From Peribacillus simplex (GTDB lineage Bacteria; Bacillota; Bacilli; Bacillales; DSM-1321), in assembly GCF_030123325.1 (NCBI RefSeq), contig NZ_CP126106.1:1330001-1394000 (forward strand): 64,000 bases of DNA, given 5' to 3'. A program made the position numbers and the translations under genes. The notes under the pieces were generated by a model. The model ran no database searches. It was given only the letters and a program-made list of their open reading frames with translations, and was not told the origin of the DNA. This document shows positions 53,679 to 63,355 of the stretch, piece by piece (the first letter of the stretch is position 1; each line of letters begins with the position of its first letter).

Positions 53679-54512
53679 TTAGTTTCTTGGATCTACATAA
53701 TCTGGATAATCCGTAATAATTGCGTCAACTCCCATATCTAATAGGAAATCTGCTGCCTCTTGACTACGTACTGTCCATGATCCAATTTTCATATCAAGAG
53801 AGTGAACTTGATTCACTAATTCTTTAGTAACAATTCCATAGCTTGGATTAAAATAGTCAGCATATGTTGAAAATTCCTGTAAGGCTTGTTCTGTTGTGTC
53901 AGCTCTTGAAGATGTTAACACACCGATTGGAACTTTAGGAACGAGATCATTCATTTTTTCCATTGATTCATGGTTAAATGATTGGAGAATGATTTTTTCA
54001 TTTTGTGGTTTATCAAGATTTCGTTCTTTTAATTCTTCAGCTACACTTTCTTCCATCCCAGGATATAGCTCTGGAGCCTTTAATTCTATTAATATTCCAA
54101 TTTTCCCGTGGTAACGATCAAGAATCTCATCAAATGTTGGGATTTGTTCACCAGCAAATTGCTCACCTTTCCAGCTGCCTGCATCAAGGCTTCTTAGTTC
54201 TTCAAACGTGAAATCACCAACCTTTCCAGATCCATCCGTTGTTCGATCAACTGTCGTATCATGGATAAGTACTAATTCTCCATCCTTGCTTCTTTGAACA
54301 TCAATTTCAATATAATCTGCCTTCATTTTTACTGCTTTATCATAAGCAGCAATCGTATTTTCAGGTGCATATGCCGATGCACCACGATGGGCAACATTAT
54401 CAACCTTTCTTAAGTCTCCCATTGTTATTGTTTCTGATGCAAAAGCTTGACTTAGTGGACTGAATAACAACGTAAACGCTACCCCGGCACCTGCTAGTAA
54501 TTTTTTGTTCAT
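53679..54512 (-). CDS. Secreted glycerophosphodiester phosphodiesterase
   Basis: A 277-residue GDPD-family TIM barrel with signal peptide (to about residue 27, ending FA-SE). Catalytic motifs: NVAHRGASAYAPENT, EIDVQRSKDGELVLIHD and VDRTTDGSG. It hydrolyses glycerophosphodiesters, possibly lipoteichoic or wall teichoic acid products, like GlpQ. Start 54512 with GGAGATGGAG upstream. Cargo of island 2. Confidence 0.88.
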   Translation of the reverse strand: MNKKLLAGAGVAFTLLFSPLSQAFASETITMGDLRKVDNVAHRGASAYAPENTIAAYDKAVKMKADYIEIDVQRSKDGELVLIHDTTVDRTTDGSGKVGDFTFEELRSLDAGSWKGEQFAGEQIPTFDEILDRYHGKIGILIELKAPELYPGMEESVAEELKERNLDKPQNEKIILQSFNHESMEKMNDLVPKVPIGVLTSSRADTTEQALQEFSTYADYFNPSYGIVTKELVNQVHSLDMKIGSWTVRSQEAADFLLDMGVDAIITDYPDYVDPRN

Positions 54513-54709
54513 TTTCTCCATCTCCAATCTAAAATATGTATACAGCTATAATTATAGAAAAGAAATGTTGAAGCAATATGTTTATAATGTATTGATTTTA
54601 TATGTCTAATATCCTTTTTAATCAATTGTAGATTTACGGTTTAGATTCCCTATCAAGTATACTGTGAAATTAGGATTTCTTAATGTCTCATAAGACGTGT
54701 GAGAGCGGG

Positions 54710-54722
54710 GGTGTCAGACACC
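54710..54722. repeat. Short palindrome GGTGTCAGACACC
   Basis: Six-base arms around a single A, in the intergenic region between divergent genes. The same 13-mer recurs in several bacterial genomes as I recall. Could be an operator or a dispersed micro-repeat. Confidence 0.35.
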
Positions 54723-54814
54723 GATTGATAGTTAGGATTTAAAGACTTATGACTCATTTACAAACTATTCAGTTAAATACATAATTAGGTATATTATGGA
54801 TAAGGTGGGATTAC

Positions 54815-56203
54815 ATGTATAGAAAATCACTAACAGTACTATTAGCTGCGGGTATGGTTCTATCAACTGGTACAGTATTTGCACAAACAAACGGGGCAAC
54901 AAGTGCCCAGTCTGACACAGCTTTTGATAACAAAGTTATCAAAAAAATTAGTGCGGACAATATGTATAATACGATTGCCTATCTATCAGAGCAACCGAGG
55001 GCTGCTGGTACAGAAGGGGAGCTCCGTGCAGTCAAATACATAGAAAGTCAGTTTAAGAGTCTTGGTTTTGAAACAAAGGTACAGCCTTTTCCCATCTATG
55101 ATACGGTGCAAAATGTAAAAGTGAAAATTGGTGACAGTGATTTAGGAGGAACACCGCGTGCCATTAGCGGCAGCATCAGCGGGAAGGTAACGGCCGAACT
55201 TGTTAATGTTGGAAAAGCAAAGCCAGAGGAAGTTGGAGAAAATGTATCTGGGAAAATTGCACTAGTTGAACGTGGTGACATTACCTTTGTTGAAAAGGTT
55301 CAGAATGTCCTGAATAAAGGAGCGGTTGGCGTTTTAATGTACAACAACTCACCATCAGGAAATAATTTTGGACAAGTATCAGCGGGGCAAAACATACCTG
55401 CTGTAGCCATTACCCAAGCCCAAGGGTTAGAGTTGGTCGAACAGCTTAAAACTAAACAAATTACGTCCACTCTGGAAGTGGGAAAAGCTGAAAGAATCGA
55501 AAAGACATCCTACAATGTCATCGCTTCCCTAAAACCAAAAGCTAATAAGGATAATGGTCAAATCGTGACTGTTGGAGCCCATCATGATTCTGTCCCGGGC
55601 GGCCCTGGTGCAAACGATGATGCTTCGGGTGTATCAGCTGTGCTGGAACTGGCAAGGATCCTGGCCAAAACGCCAATTGACACTGAAATTCGCTTCCTCA
55701 CGTTCGGCTCTGAGGAAAGAGGGCTCGTTGGATCATCTTTCTATGCAGATTCCCTTCCCAAAGAGGATGTAGACCGCATGGTGGCTCACTTCCAAATGGA
55801 TATGATAGGCGGACGTGATGCTGGCGAGGATAATCCTGCAGGTGGTTTGATTATGTATACCATTGATGGAATGAAAAACCTTGTGACGGACCTGGGTTCC
55901 TCAGCAGGGGCCAGAACGATGGATGTTCCGATTCCTTATGGACAGCTGGGCAGGAGTGACCACCAACCATTCCATGAGCTTGGCATTCCATCCGCCTTGT
56001 TTATCCATTCCCCTGTAGAGCCTTGGTATCACCAGCCTACAGATACACTGGATAAGATATCGAAAGAAAAATTGCAGCAAGCAGCTGAAATTGTCGGTGC
56101 CAGTGTGTATCAAATTGCCCGTCCGGAAACGCCGGCATTAACAAATGCACGTGTAGCTCCTGGCACGGTAGACTATGATTTTGATGACCGTCCGGTAGAT
56201 TAA
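54815..56203 (+). CDS. Secreted M28 family aminopeptidase with PA domain
   Basis: A 462-residue zinc exopeptidase, YwaD-like. Signal peptide to about residue 24 (ending FA-QT). Inserted PA domain about 120-230. Peptidase with ligands in GAHHDSVPGGPGANDDASG, the general-base pair TFGSEERGLVGS, QMDMIGG and GRSDHQPFHELGIP. Releases N-terminal amino acids outside the cell. GATAAGGTGG precedes the ATG. Cargo of island 2; terminator at 56492. Confidence 0.9.
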   Translation: MYRKSLTVLLAAGMVLSTGTVFAQTNGATSAQSDTAFDNKVIKKISADNMYNTIAYLSEQPRAAGTEGELRAVKYIESQFKSLGFETKVQPFPIYDTVQNVKVKIGDSDLGGTPRAISGSISGKVTAELVNVGKAKPEEVGENVSGKIALVERGDITFVEKVQNVLNKGAVGVLMYNNSPSGNNFGQVSAGQNIPAVAITQAQGLELVEQLKTKQITSTLEVGKAERIEKTSYNVIASLKPKANKDNGQIVTVGAHHDSVPGGPGANDDASGVSAVLELARILAKTPIDTEIRFLTFGSEERGLVGSSFYADSLPKEDVDRMVAHFQMDMIGGRDAGEDNPAGGLIMYTIDGMKNLVTDLGSSAGARTMDVPIPYGQLGRSDHQPFHELGIPSALFIHSPVEPWYHQPTDTLDKISKEKLQQAAEIVGASVYQIARPETPALTNARVAPGTVDYDFDDRPVD

Positions 56204-56491
56204 ATACTTCATTGTACAGAATTACGAGATTAATAATGGATCTTGGAGATAATCAGGAGGGCAGCTGTGTAGTTTACAGATGCTCTCTTCTTTTTATCGG
56301 CCAGTGCCTCGTGCTTAATTTTTTCACTATTACTAAGTCTAAGTCTAGTGAAAATCCTATATGAAATATGTAATAAAACATACATGCTTATCCAACTCCA
56401 ATATCATTCCCACTTAAATACTCAATATTATCAGTGTACCTCTCCAATACTACTTCACAGAAATAATTTCAACAATCAATAGATAGAAATC

Positions 56492-56530
56492 AAAAAACAG
56501 CTCAAACTTTAAAGGATGAGCTGTTTTTTG
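56492..56530 (+). terminator. Rho-independent terminator
   Basis: AAAAAACAGCTCA/TGAGCTGTTTTTT perfect stem with a 12-base loop. Confidence 0.85.
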
Positions 56531-56756
56531 AAATTTTAGGTTACAAACTAAATTCATAGCGCTTTCTAAGTCGCAAGTAATATAGCCATGTTCTAACTGT
56601 GAATGAACTAAAGATAAAAATGAAAAATACAAACATAACCGGGTTCAGTAAACTCAAATTCGATGTATTGTTATTAATCAGCTGTCAACAGCTGACCCCA
56701 TAAGAAAGTGAACGTCAAGTAGCCCCCAAATGCTACATGGGTGGTGTATTTCGGGA

Positions 56757-57048
56757 CTATGTTTTGTTTGCTTCACTTTTTATCGGTACTCTGCATGCCG
56801 AGGGTAAACTAGATGACCACGGCAAGACTTTATCTATTTCTATTTTATTCCTTAGATCCATATTTGGCAGCGTCTCAAACAAATAGCGAAGATAATGATA
56901 GGGACTCAAATCTTTCTCTTTTGCCGTTTCAACCACACTATACATGATGGCACTCCCTCTAGCACCTCGCGGTGTATTAGAAAACATCCAATTTTTTCTC
57001 CCAATCACAAACGGCTTAATGGAACGTTCACTTCTGTTGTTGTCACAA
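56757..57048 (-). mobile_element. IS66 transposase C-terminal fragment
   Basis: On the minus strand DNNRSERSIKPFVIGRKNWM, then FSNTPRGARGSAIMYSVVET and LPNMDLR...IDKVLPW are the C-terminal end of IS66 transposases. The N-terminal ~85 percent is missing. The right boundary falls inside the integrase remnant at about 57048, so the IS insertion or a later deletion truncated int2. Confidence 0.85.
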
Positions 57049-57278
57049 CTTAAAGCCCAAGCGGTAAAGCTAGGGTTACCCACAATCCGCTTTCATGATT
57101 TAAGACATACACATGTAACGATGTTATCAAACAAAATGTGAATGTAAAGGTCATTTCGGAAAGGTTGGGACATACATCCATTCAAATTACGCTAGACAAG
57201 TATAGCCACGTGCTTCCCAGTATGTAGAAACACGTGGCTGATGAACTTGATAATTTGTTTAAGGTTAAAGATATGTGA
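57049..57278 (+). pseudogene. Tyrosine recombinase C-terminal remnant (int2)
   Basis: LGLPTIRFHDLRHTHVTML (HxxR box), then after a one-base shift at about 57130 VNVKVISERLGHTSIQITLD followed by KYSHVLPSM with the Tyr nucleophile. It continues after a TAG with KHVADELDNLFKVKDM and a stop. Start and N-terminal two-thirds lost, one frameshift and one internal stop. It lies 60 bases from the aminopeptidase end, the usual int-att spacing. Confidence 0.9.
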
Positions 57279-57338
57279 CCAATTTTGTGACCACTCAAGG
57301 TTTTAGACGTTCAAAACCCCTCTATATCAACGCTTTAT

Positions 57339-57407
57339 TTAAAACGCCCAGTCCCCATTACGGAAGACAGGTTCCGAAGTGCCGTCCTGTTTGATGCCGT
57401 CGATGTT
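57339..57407. repeat. Aminopeptidase-3'-end repeat, copy A (intact attachment end)
   Basis: The last 69 bases of the M29 aminopeptidase gene, matched by copies B (52728) and C (50201). This is the functional copy because it completes the gene. Confidence 0.85.
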
Positions 57408-58574
57408 CATTTTCTCTGATCCAATCATGAAATCGACATGTGTAAGGCTTTCATTCAGTCCGTTTTCTGCAAGCTCTTCTGGGCTCATGTTTTTTCCGCC
57501 TTCAATACAGAAAGCATAGGAGCTGCCGATAGCGAGATGGTTTGATGCATTTTCATCGAATAATGTGTTGAAGAATAAAACATTCGATTGGGAAATCGGT
57601 GAGTTGAATGGAACAAGTGCCACTTCTCCAAGATAGTGTGAACCTTCATCCGTTTCAACCAATTGTTTTAGGATTTCTTCCCCTTCTTCCGCTTTTACTT
57701 CAATGATCCGTCCTTCCTTAAAGGTCACGGAAAAATTATTAATGATGTTGCCGCCGTAACTAAGGGGTTTCGTGCTGGAAACCGTACCGTTAACACCCGT
57801 TTTCAATGGAACCGTAAACACTTCTTCGGTAGGCATGTTAGCCATGAATTCATGACCCTGTACGTTGACGCTTCCTGCTCCGACCCATAGGTGTTTGTCG
57901 GGTAACTCGATAGTCAGGTCGGTTCCAGGAGCCGTGTAATGCAATTTTTGGTAATGCTTGTCATTTAAATAATCAACCTTTTCATGCAGGGTATCATCGT
58001 GTTTTTTCCAGGCCTCCACAGGATCCTTCACATCAACACGAACTGCTTTGAAAATGGCTTCCCATAGCAGATCAATACGTTTTCCTTCTGTCTCTTCAGG
58101 GAATACTTTATCAGCCCAAGCCTTTGAAGGGACGGCAACGATGGACCAGCTTACTTTATCGGATTGCATATACTGGCGCCACTTCTTCAGTGCAGTCCCG
58201 GATGCTTTTTGGAAGTTGGCAATCCTTTCTGGCTTTACACCTTTTAATAAGTCAGGGCTGGAGGAGATGACGGATAGATAGGCAGCTCCATTTTCTGCAA
58301 GTTCGATCGTTTCTTCCGCTCGCCACTTTGGATACTCGTGGAAGACCTCATCCGGAGCCAGTTCATATTTGGTACGTGAAACGATATCGTCATTCCAATT
58401 AACGATGACATTACGCGCACCGTTCTCATAAGCCTTTTTTACAATGAGACGCACAAGGTCAGCACCCTCTAATGTCGTGTTTACGACGAGGGTTTGATCT
58501 TGTTGGATGTTTACGCCGACTTTTACGGCAAGTTCTGCATATTTTTCTAAATTCGTTTGAAAATCACTCATCAT
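57339..58574 (-). CDS. ampS: M29 family aminopeptidase (AmpS-like)
   Basis: A 411-residue cytosolic metalloexopeptidase. Family blocks: VNIQQDQTLVVNTTLEGADLVRLI, ARNVIVNWNDD, LWVGAGSVNVQGHEFMANMPTEEVF, GEVALVPFNSPISQSNVLFFNTLFDENASNHLAIGSSY and the C-terminal THVDFMIGSEKMNIDGI (late metal ligands). The C-terminus SEPVFRNGDWAF is the site used by the integrated islands and is intact. Start 58574 with AAAAGGAG seven bases upstream; longer in-frame reading to 58625 lacks a site. Confidence 0.92.
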   Translation of the reverse strand: MMSDFQTNLEKYAELAVKVGVNIQQDQTLVVNTTLEGADLVRLIVKKAYENGARNVIVNWNDDIVSRTKYELAPDEVFHEYPKWRAEETIELAENGAAYLSVISSSPDLLKGVKPERIANFQKASGTALKKWRQYMQSDKVSWSIVAVPSKAWADKVFPEETEGKRIDLLWEAIFKAVRVDVKDPVEAWKKHDDTLHEKVDYLNDKHYQKLHYTAPGTDLTIELPDKHLWVGAGSVNVQGHEFMANMPTEEVFTVPLKTGVNGTVSSTKPLSYGGNIINNFSVTFKEGRIIEVKAEEGEEILKQLVETDEGSHYLGEVALVPFNSPISQSNVLFFNTLFDENASNHLAIGSSYAFCIEGGKNMSPEELAENGLNESLTHVDFMIGSEKMNIDGIKQDGTSEPVFRNGDWAF

Positions 58575-58876
58575 TTCAAAACTCCTTTTCCATTTTCTAC
58601 ATATATAATTGTACTTAATTGTCATATAAAAAAGAAACTTTTTACATCGTCTGAGAAAACTTATCGTTAAGAGGAGAAGGAGGTCATTATAACCGGCAAG
58701 GAGATGAAATCAGTTAAGGTTCATTCACTTTAGCACAAACCCCGGCATCATTATCGTATGAACCCAGCTCGAGCAGTCTATCTTCTGCATTCTACCAAAA
58801 TAATAGAAGGAAAGACTATTGAAAAGGTTTGAATAGTTGAATAATTTAATTATTTGGGACAGTGGACAATGGACTG

Positions 58877-58910
58877 AAAGAAAGAGGGCCTCTTTGAGAC
58901 CCTCTTTCTT
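58877..58910 (-). terminator. Terminator of the aldehyde dehydrogenase gene
   Basis: AAGAAAGAGGG/CCCTCTTTCTT stem with GCCTC-TTT-GAGAC core; lies beyond the stop at 58924 on the minus strand. Confidence 0.8.
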
Positions 58911-58923
58911 AATAGTCAAAAAA

Positions 58924-60411
58924 TCACTTACCCAAATTGATCCAGACACTTTTCACTTCAGAATAGTTGTCGAGTGCATAAGATCCCATTTCACGTCCGA
59001 TTCCGGATTGTTTGTAACCGCCGAAAGGGGAAGCTGCGTCGAACGCGTTATAACAGTTCACCCATACAGTACCGGCACGGAGTTTCCCTGCAACATAATG
59101 GGCATTGGCTATATCGCTAGTCCATAAGCCGGCAGCCAATCCATATTCACTGGCATTTGCACGGTTAATGACATCATCTAAATCCTCGAATGGCATTGCC
59201 GCTATGACCGGCCCGAAAATCTCTTCTTTGGCTATCGTCATATCCTCTTCGACACCAGCAAATATAGTAGGGGAAACAAAGTAGCCTTGTTCACCCGGTT
59301 TATTTCCGCCGACAAGAACTTCCGCACCCTCATTTTTCCCTTTTTCAATATAGCCCATTACCCGATTTTGCTGCTCCTCGGAAACAAGCGGTCCAATTTG
59401 TGTACTTGGATCTAAACCTACCCCTTGTTTGATGTTTTTTGCATGGCTTGCCATATCGGCAACAACATTATCATAATGTTTCTTTTGGATATAAACCCTG
59501 GAACCGGCACAGCATACCTGACCTTGGTTAAACATGACCCCATTCAAAGCTCCAGGGATGGCTTTTGAGAAATCCGCATCAGGTAGGATGATGTTTGGCG
59601 ATTTCCCTCCAAGTTCCAATGTGACCCGTTTCAATGAATATGAAGCGGAGCGCATGATCAGTTTTCCAACTTCGGTCGAACCGGTAAATGCAATTTTATT
59701 TACTTGCGGATGGTCGACAAGTGCTTGTCCAGCGGTTTCACCAAAACCGGGAACGATATTGACGACCCCATCCGGGAAACCGGCTTCAGCCAATAATTCA
59801 GCCAGGTAAAGAGCGGAAAGCGGTGTTTGCTCAGCAGGCTTTAATACAACCGTACAGCCTGTAGCAAGTGCCGCTCCCAGTTTCCACATCGCCATAAGAA
59901 GCGGAAAGTTCCATGGGATGATTTGGCCGACAACACCAACAGCCTCGTGTTTTGTGTAGTTAAAGTAATTTCCGCTTACTGGAATGGTCTGTCCGACAAT
60001 CTTGGTGGACCAGCCGGCAAAATATCTCATATGTTCTATAGCTAAAGGAATGTCGGCATTGGTAGTTTCACTGATTGGTTTACCATTATCCAACGTTTCC
60101 AATTGAGCAAGTTCAGTTTTATTTTCTTCCATTAAATCGGCAAGTTTATACATTAGCCTACTGCGTGAAGCTGCGCTCATTCTTGACCAAGGCCCCTCAT
60201 CGAATGCTTTGCGTGCAGCTTTGACGGCTAAGTCGATATCTTCTTTATCAGCTTCATAAACATCGGCAAGTTTTTGTCCTGTAGCAGGATTAGGTGTGGA
60301 GAAGGTTTTTTTTGAAGCACTTTCTACAAACTGACCATTAATATAGAGCTTTTTTGGTCCTGTTAAAAATTTTTGCAGCTTTCCACTTACTTCTAACGTT
60401 AGATTTGTCAT
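58924..60411 (-). CDS. NAD(P)-dependent aldehyde dehydrogenase
   Basis: A 495-residue ALDH. Cofactor site QIIPWNFPLLMAMWKLGAALATG, the Glu in VTLELGGKSPN and catalytic Cys in FNQGQVCCAGSR. The C-terminal FDAASPFGGYKQSGIGREMG is typical of the DhaS/AldA (retinal/betaine-type) group. Oxidises aldehydes to acids; substrate broad or unknown. Start 60411 has AGGAGGGT at good spacing; in-frame codons to 60447 do not. Confidence 0.92.
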   Translation of the reverse strand: MTNLTLEVSGKLQKFLTGPKKLYINGQFVESASKKTFSTPNPATGQKLADVYEADKEDIDLAVKAARKAFDEGPWSRMSAASRSRLMYKLADLMEENKTELAQLETLDNGKPISETTNADIPLAIEHMRYFAGWSTKIVGQTIPVSGNYFNYTKHEAVGVVGQIIPWNFPLLMAMWKLGAALATGCTVVLKPAEQTPLSALYLAELLAEAGFPDGVVNIVPGFGETAGQALVDHPQVNKIAFTGSTEVGKLIMRSASYSLKRVTLELGGKSPNIILPDADFSKAIPGALNGVMFNQGQVCCAGSRVYIQKKHYDNVVADMASHAKNIKQGVGLDPSTQIGPLVSEEQQNRVMGYIEKGKNEGAEVLVGGNKPGEQGYFVSPTIFAGVEEDMTIAKEEIFGPVIAAMPFEDLDDVINRANASEYGLAAGLWTSDIANAHYVAGKLRAGTVWVNCYNAFDAASPFGGYKQSGIGREMGSYALDNYSEVKSVWINLGK

Positions 60412-60682
60412 AATTACCCTCCTGAATAAAATGTTTATCTTGGGCAAAACATGATGACTTATTGTTAACGCTATGATTTATGCCAATTTTTATGATAAAT
60501 GAAAAAAAGGGAATATTCAATCTATATCATTCGACAGAATATTCAAGATTTCTTCATCATAAAAAAAATGAAGGATTATTTTGTCATGACATGTGTAAAT
60601 ACTATAGCAAAAATGAAAGTTAATAGTTAAAATGAATAAGGATAAAATAACAAGAAGGTCTAAAGTTCTTCAGGAGGAATAT

Positions 60683-61888
60683 ATGGGAAATGATGCAAAA
60701 ATGATATCGCAACGTAAGATACTAGGTGTTGCGGGTCTTGGATGGATGTTCGATGCACTTGATGTCGGTATGCTTTCTTTCATTATTGTTGCTTTGAAAC
60801 AGGACTGGAACTTAACCAGTGAGCAGGTTGGCTGGATTGGGAGCATAAACTCAATAGGAATGGCTGTTGGGGCCGTATTCTTTGGTGCGATGGCTGACAG
60901 GGTCGGACGGAAGAATGTCTTTATCATTACATTATTATTGTTTTCAATCGCAAGTGGCCTGTCTGCAGCAGTCAGTACACTCAGCTTGTTCTTGATATTG
61001 CGATTTTTGATTGGAATGGGACTTGGAGGAGAACTTCCGGTTGCCTCGACATTGGTCTCTGAAAGTGTTGAAGCAAGTAAAAGGGGAAGGGTTGTCGTCC
61101 TTCTTGAAAGTTTTTGGGCGGTTGGCTGGATTTTGGCAGCACTCATCTCCTATTTCATCATTCCGGCTTATGGTTGGCGCGTTGCATTGTTATTGAGCGC
61201 AGTTCCTGCTTTATATGCGCTGTATCTGCGCTTGAAACTGCCGGATTCACCGAAGTATACGGAACTAGAAAAAAAGCAGAGGCCATCTGTATTAAGCAAT
61301 ATGAAAAGTGTCTGGAAAAAGGAATACTCCCGTCAGACCCTTGTATTGTGGATTCTATGGTTTTGCGTGGTCTTTTCTTATTATGGGATGTTTTTATGGC
61401 TGCCAAGTGTGATGGTCCTAAAAGGCTTCAGCATGATTCAAAGCTTTGAATATGTTTTGATCATGACGCTTGCACAGCTTCCGGGCTATTTTTCAGCTGC
61501 ATGGCTGATAGAGAAGATGGGACGTAAATTCGTTTTGATCACATACTTAATTGGAACGGCCGTCAGTGCCTTTTTCTTTGGATCATCAGAGGGGCTGGCA
61601 CTGCTGATAGTTTCCGGGATGTTCCTATCTTTCTTCAACCTAGGGGCGTGGGGGGCACTATATGCATATACACCTGAGCAGTATCCAACAGCAGTTCGTG
61701 GTACAGGTGCTGGGTTAGCTGCAGGGATCGGGAGGATTGGCGGTGTCCTGGGACCGTTGCTTGTAGGGTATCTAGTTGCGGCAGACACCCCGATTTCATC
61801 GATTTTCACCATTTTTACAATCGCTATTCTAGTGGGTGCGATTGCCGTAGCTTTTGGGAAGGAAACAAAGAATACCGTTTTGAGATAA
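60683..61888 (+). CDS. niaP: MFS transporter, NiaP-like niacin permease
   Basis: A 401-residue twelve-segment MFS protein of the aromatic-acid:H+ symporter type. The block LGVAGLGWMFDALDVGMLSFIIVALK and motif A GAMADRVGRKNVF, with length 401, are what I recall of B. subtilis NiaP (YceI), which imports nicotinate. Alternative: another aromatic or organic acid. ATG 60683 has AGGAGG; a half ACATGTGT motif at 60589 is not enough to claim a NiaR site. Confidence 0.8.
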   Translation: MGNDAKMISQRKILGVAGLGWMFDALDVGMLSFIIVALKQDWNLTSEQVGWIGSINSIGMAVGAVFFGAMADRVGRKNVFIITLLLFSIASGLSAAVSTLSLFLILRFLIGMGLGGELPVASTLVSESVEASKRGRVVVLLESFWAVGWILAALISYFIIPAYGWRVALLLSAVPALYALYLRLKLPDSPKYTELEKKQRPSVLSNMKSVWKKEYSRQTLVLWILWFCVVFSYYGMFLWLPSVMVLKGFSMIQSFEYVLIMTLAQLPGYFSAAWLIEKMGRKFVLITYLIGTAVSAFFFGSSEGLALLIVSGMFLSFFNLGAWGALYAYTPEQYPTAVRGTGAGLAAGIGRIGGVLGPLLVGYLVAADTPISSIFTIFTIAILVGAIAVAFGKETKNTVLR

Positions 61889-61897
61889 ACAAAAGGA

Positions 61898-61924
61898 AGG
61901 GGACTGTAATCAGTCCCCTCTTTT
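61898..61924. terminator. Bidirectional terminator
   Basis: AGGGGACTG/CAGTCCCCT stem with TAAT loop between the convergent niaP-like gene and thiE. Confidence 0.85.
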
Positions 61925-61926
61925 CA

Positions 61927-62559
61927 TTAAGTAAAGTCTTTTATGATTTTTAAAAGGGATTCAGAGGCGCTCTTCGGACTTTCTGCATTCATGATCGCCG
62001 ATACGACAGCGGTACCGGATAGCCCTCTATCAGAAAGAGCGGAAATGTTATCTGCAGTGATACCCCCGATGGCTACGGCGGGAATGGATACGCTGCGGCA
62101 GATTTCCTCCAAATCCCCAATGGCCATCAGGGTTGCATCTTGTTTGGTCTTTGTAGGGAAAATGGAACCGACTCCGATATAGTCTGCTCCATTTCGTTCG
62201 GCTTCGAGAGCTTCTTCAAGTGTGGAGACAGATACACCGACAATCATGTCTTCAGGAACCATTTGTTTGACGACAGTCAGTGGAAGGTCATCTTGCCCAA
62301 TATGAATTCCGTCCGCGGCAACCGCAAGTGCTATATCCACCCGGTCGTTGATGATAAGGGGAATGGATAGCTCATTCAATAACTGTTTTAATGCAGAAGC
62401 TTTTTTATAAAAGGAAAGGGAGGAATTGTTTTTCTCTCTAAGTTGTACGATCGAGACTCCTCCTGAAACTGATTCTGCAATGATTTTGGTCAATTCATCT
62501 AATGCTATGGACTCTTCCGTAACTAAATAAAGGCTTAAATCAATTTGGGACTTCTTCAT
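61927..62559 (-). CDS. thiE: Thiamine phosphate synthase
   Basis: A 210-residue TIM-barrel enzyme. It joins HMP diphosphate and thiazole phosphate into thiamine phosphate. Visible: VSIVQLREKNNSSLSFY, LIINDRVDIALAVAADGIHIGQDDL, VGVSVSTLEEALEAERNGADYIGVGSIFPT and AIGGI near the end. Starts inside thiM (20-base overlap), last gene of thiD-thiM-thiE. Confidence 0.94.
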   Translation of the reverse strand: MKKSQIDLSLYLVTEESIALDELTKIIAESVSGGVSIVQLREKNNSSLSFYKKASALKQLLNELSIPLIINDRVDIALAVAADGIHIGQDDLPLTVVKQMVPEDMIVGVSVSTLEEALEAERNGADYIGVGSIFPTKTKQDATLMAIGDLEEICRSVSIPAVAIGGITADNISALSDRGLSGTAVVSAIMNAESPKSASESLLKIIKDFT

Positions 62560-63355
62560 TTATTTTCACCTCATGCATCCAGATTTCCTTATCCATTCTT
62601 GATATTGCATCGATTAATCGCATACGAAACGTTCCTGTTCCTTCATCATTTTGAAGGTTTGCGGCAGCTAGTTCCCCTGAAATGCTCATGGTTGAGATAC
62701 CGGCAATTGCCGCAGAATAGAAATCGTCGGTGACTCCGGAAAAAGTGCCGATAAGAGCGGTGGACATGCAACCGGTACCTGTAACATCAGTTAAAAGGAT
62801 GTTCCCATTGTTGATGATGGACGTATGTTTTCCATCGCTGATTGCATCCTTGGCTCCGCTGACCACGACGATACTATTCAATTTATTGGCTGCTCGTGCA
62901 GCCAGCTCTGCATTGCTAATCGCTAGTTCCCCCGAATCCACCCCGCGTGTAACGGTATCCCCACCCATCAATGAAAGGACCTCACTCGCATTCCCGCGAA
63001 TGATTTGGAAAGTAACCTTACTTAGGAGCTCTTTGGCCTGCTCTGTACGATAGGGGGTGGCACCAACTCCCACCGGGTCTAAAATGACCGGGATATCCAT
63101 GGTATTTGCCGTCTTACCTGCTATCTCCATCGCTTCCAAGGCTTTATCATCGATCGTACCGAAATTCAGTACCAATGCATCTGCTAATTTGACCATATCC
63201 GCCACTTCACTTGGGCTCGATGTCATTACTGGTGAACCCCCGATGGCAAGGGTGGCATTTGCACAGTCGTTGACCGTAACGAAGTTTGTGATTTGGTGAA
63301 TGAGTGGTTTTCTTTCTTTTACCTTCACGAATAAATCGGCTGCAGAAACCTTCAT
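62540..63355 (-). CDS. thiM: Hydroxyethylthiazole kinase
   Basis: A 271-residue ribokinase-like enzyme. It phosphorylates the thiazole moiety for salvage. Motifs: HQITNFVTVNDCANATLAIGGSP, ILDPVGVGATPYR, IRGNASEVLSLMG and VTGTGCMSTALIG with the catalytic Cys. Overlaps thiD by 4 bases and thiE by 20. Salvage rather than de novo thiazole synthesis is the implied role. Confidence 0.94.
   Translation of the reverse strand: MKVSAADLFVKVKERKPLIHQITNFVTVNDCANATLAIGGSPVMTSSPSEVADMVKLADALVLNFGTIDDKALEAMEIAGKTANTMDIPVILDPVGVGATPYRTEQAKELLSKVTFQIIRGNASEVLSLMGGDTVTRGVDSGELAISNAELAARAANKLNSIVVVSGAKDAISDGKHTSIINNGNILLTDVTGTGCMSTALIGTFSGVTDDFYSAAIAGISTMSISGELAAANLQNDEGTGTFRMRLIDAISRMDKEIWMHEVKINEEVPN

Noticed and set aside
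60560..60660. NiaR operator upstream of the niaP-like gene
   Set aside because: Only half of a possible ACATGTGT site is visible; no palindrome.
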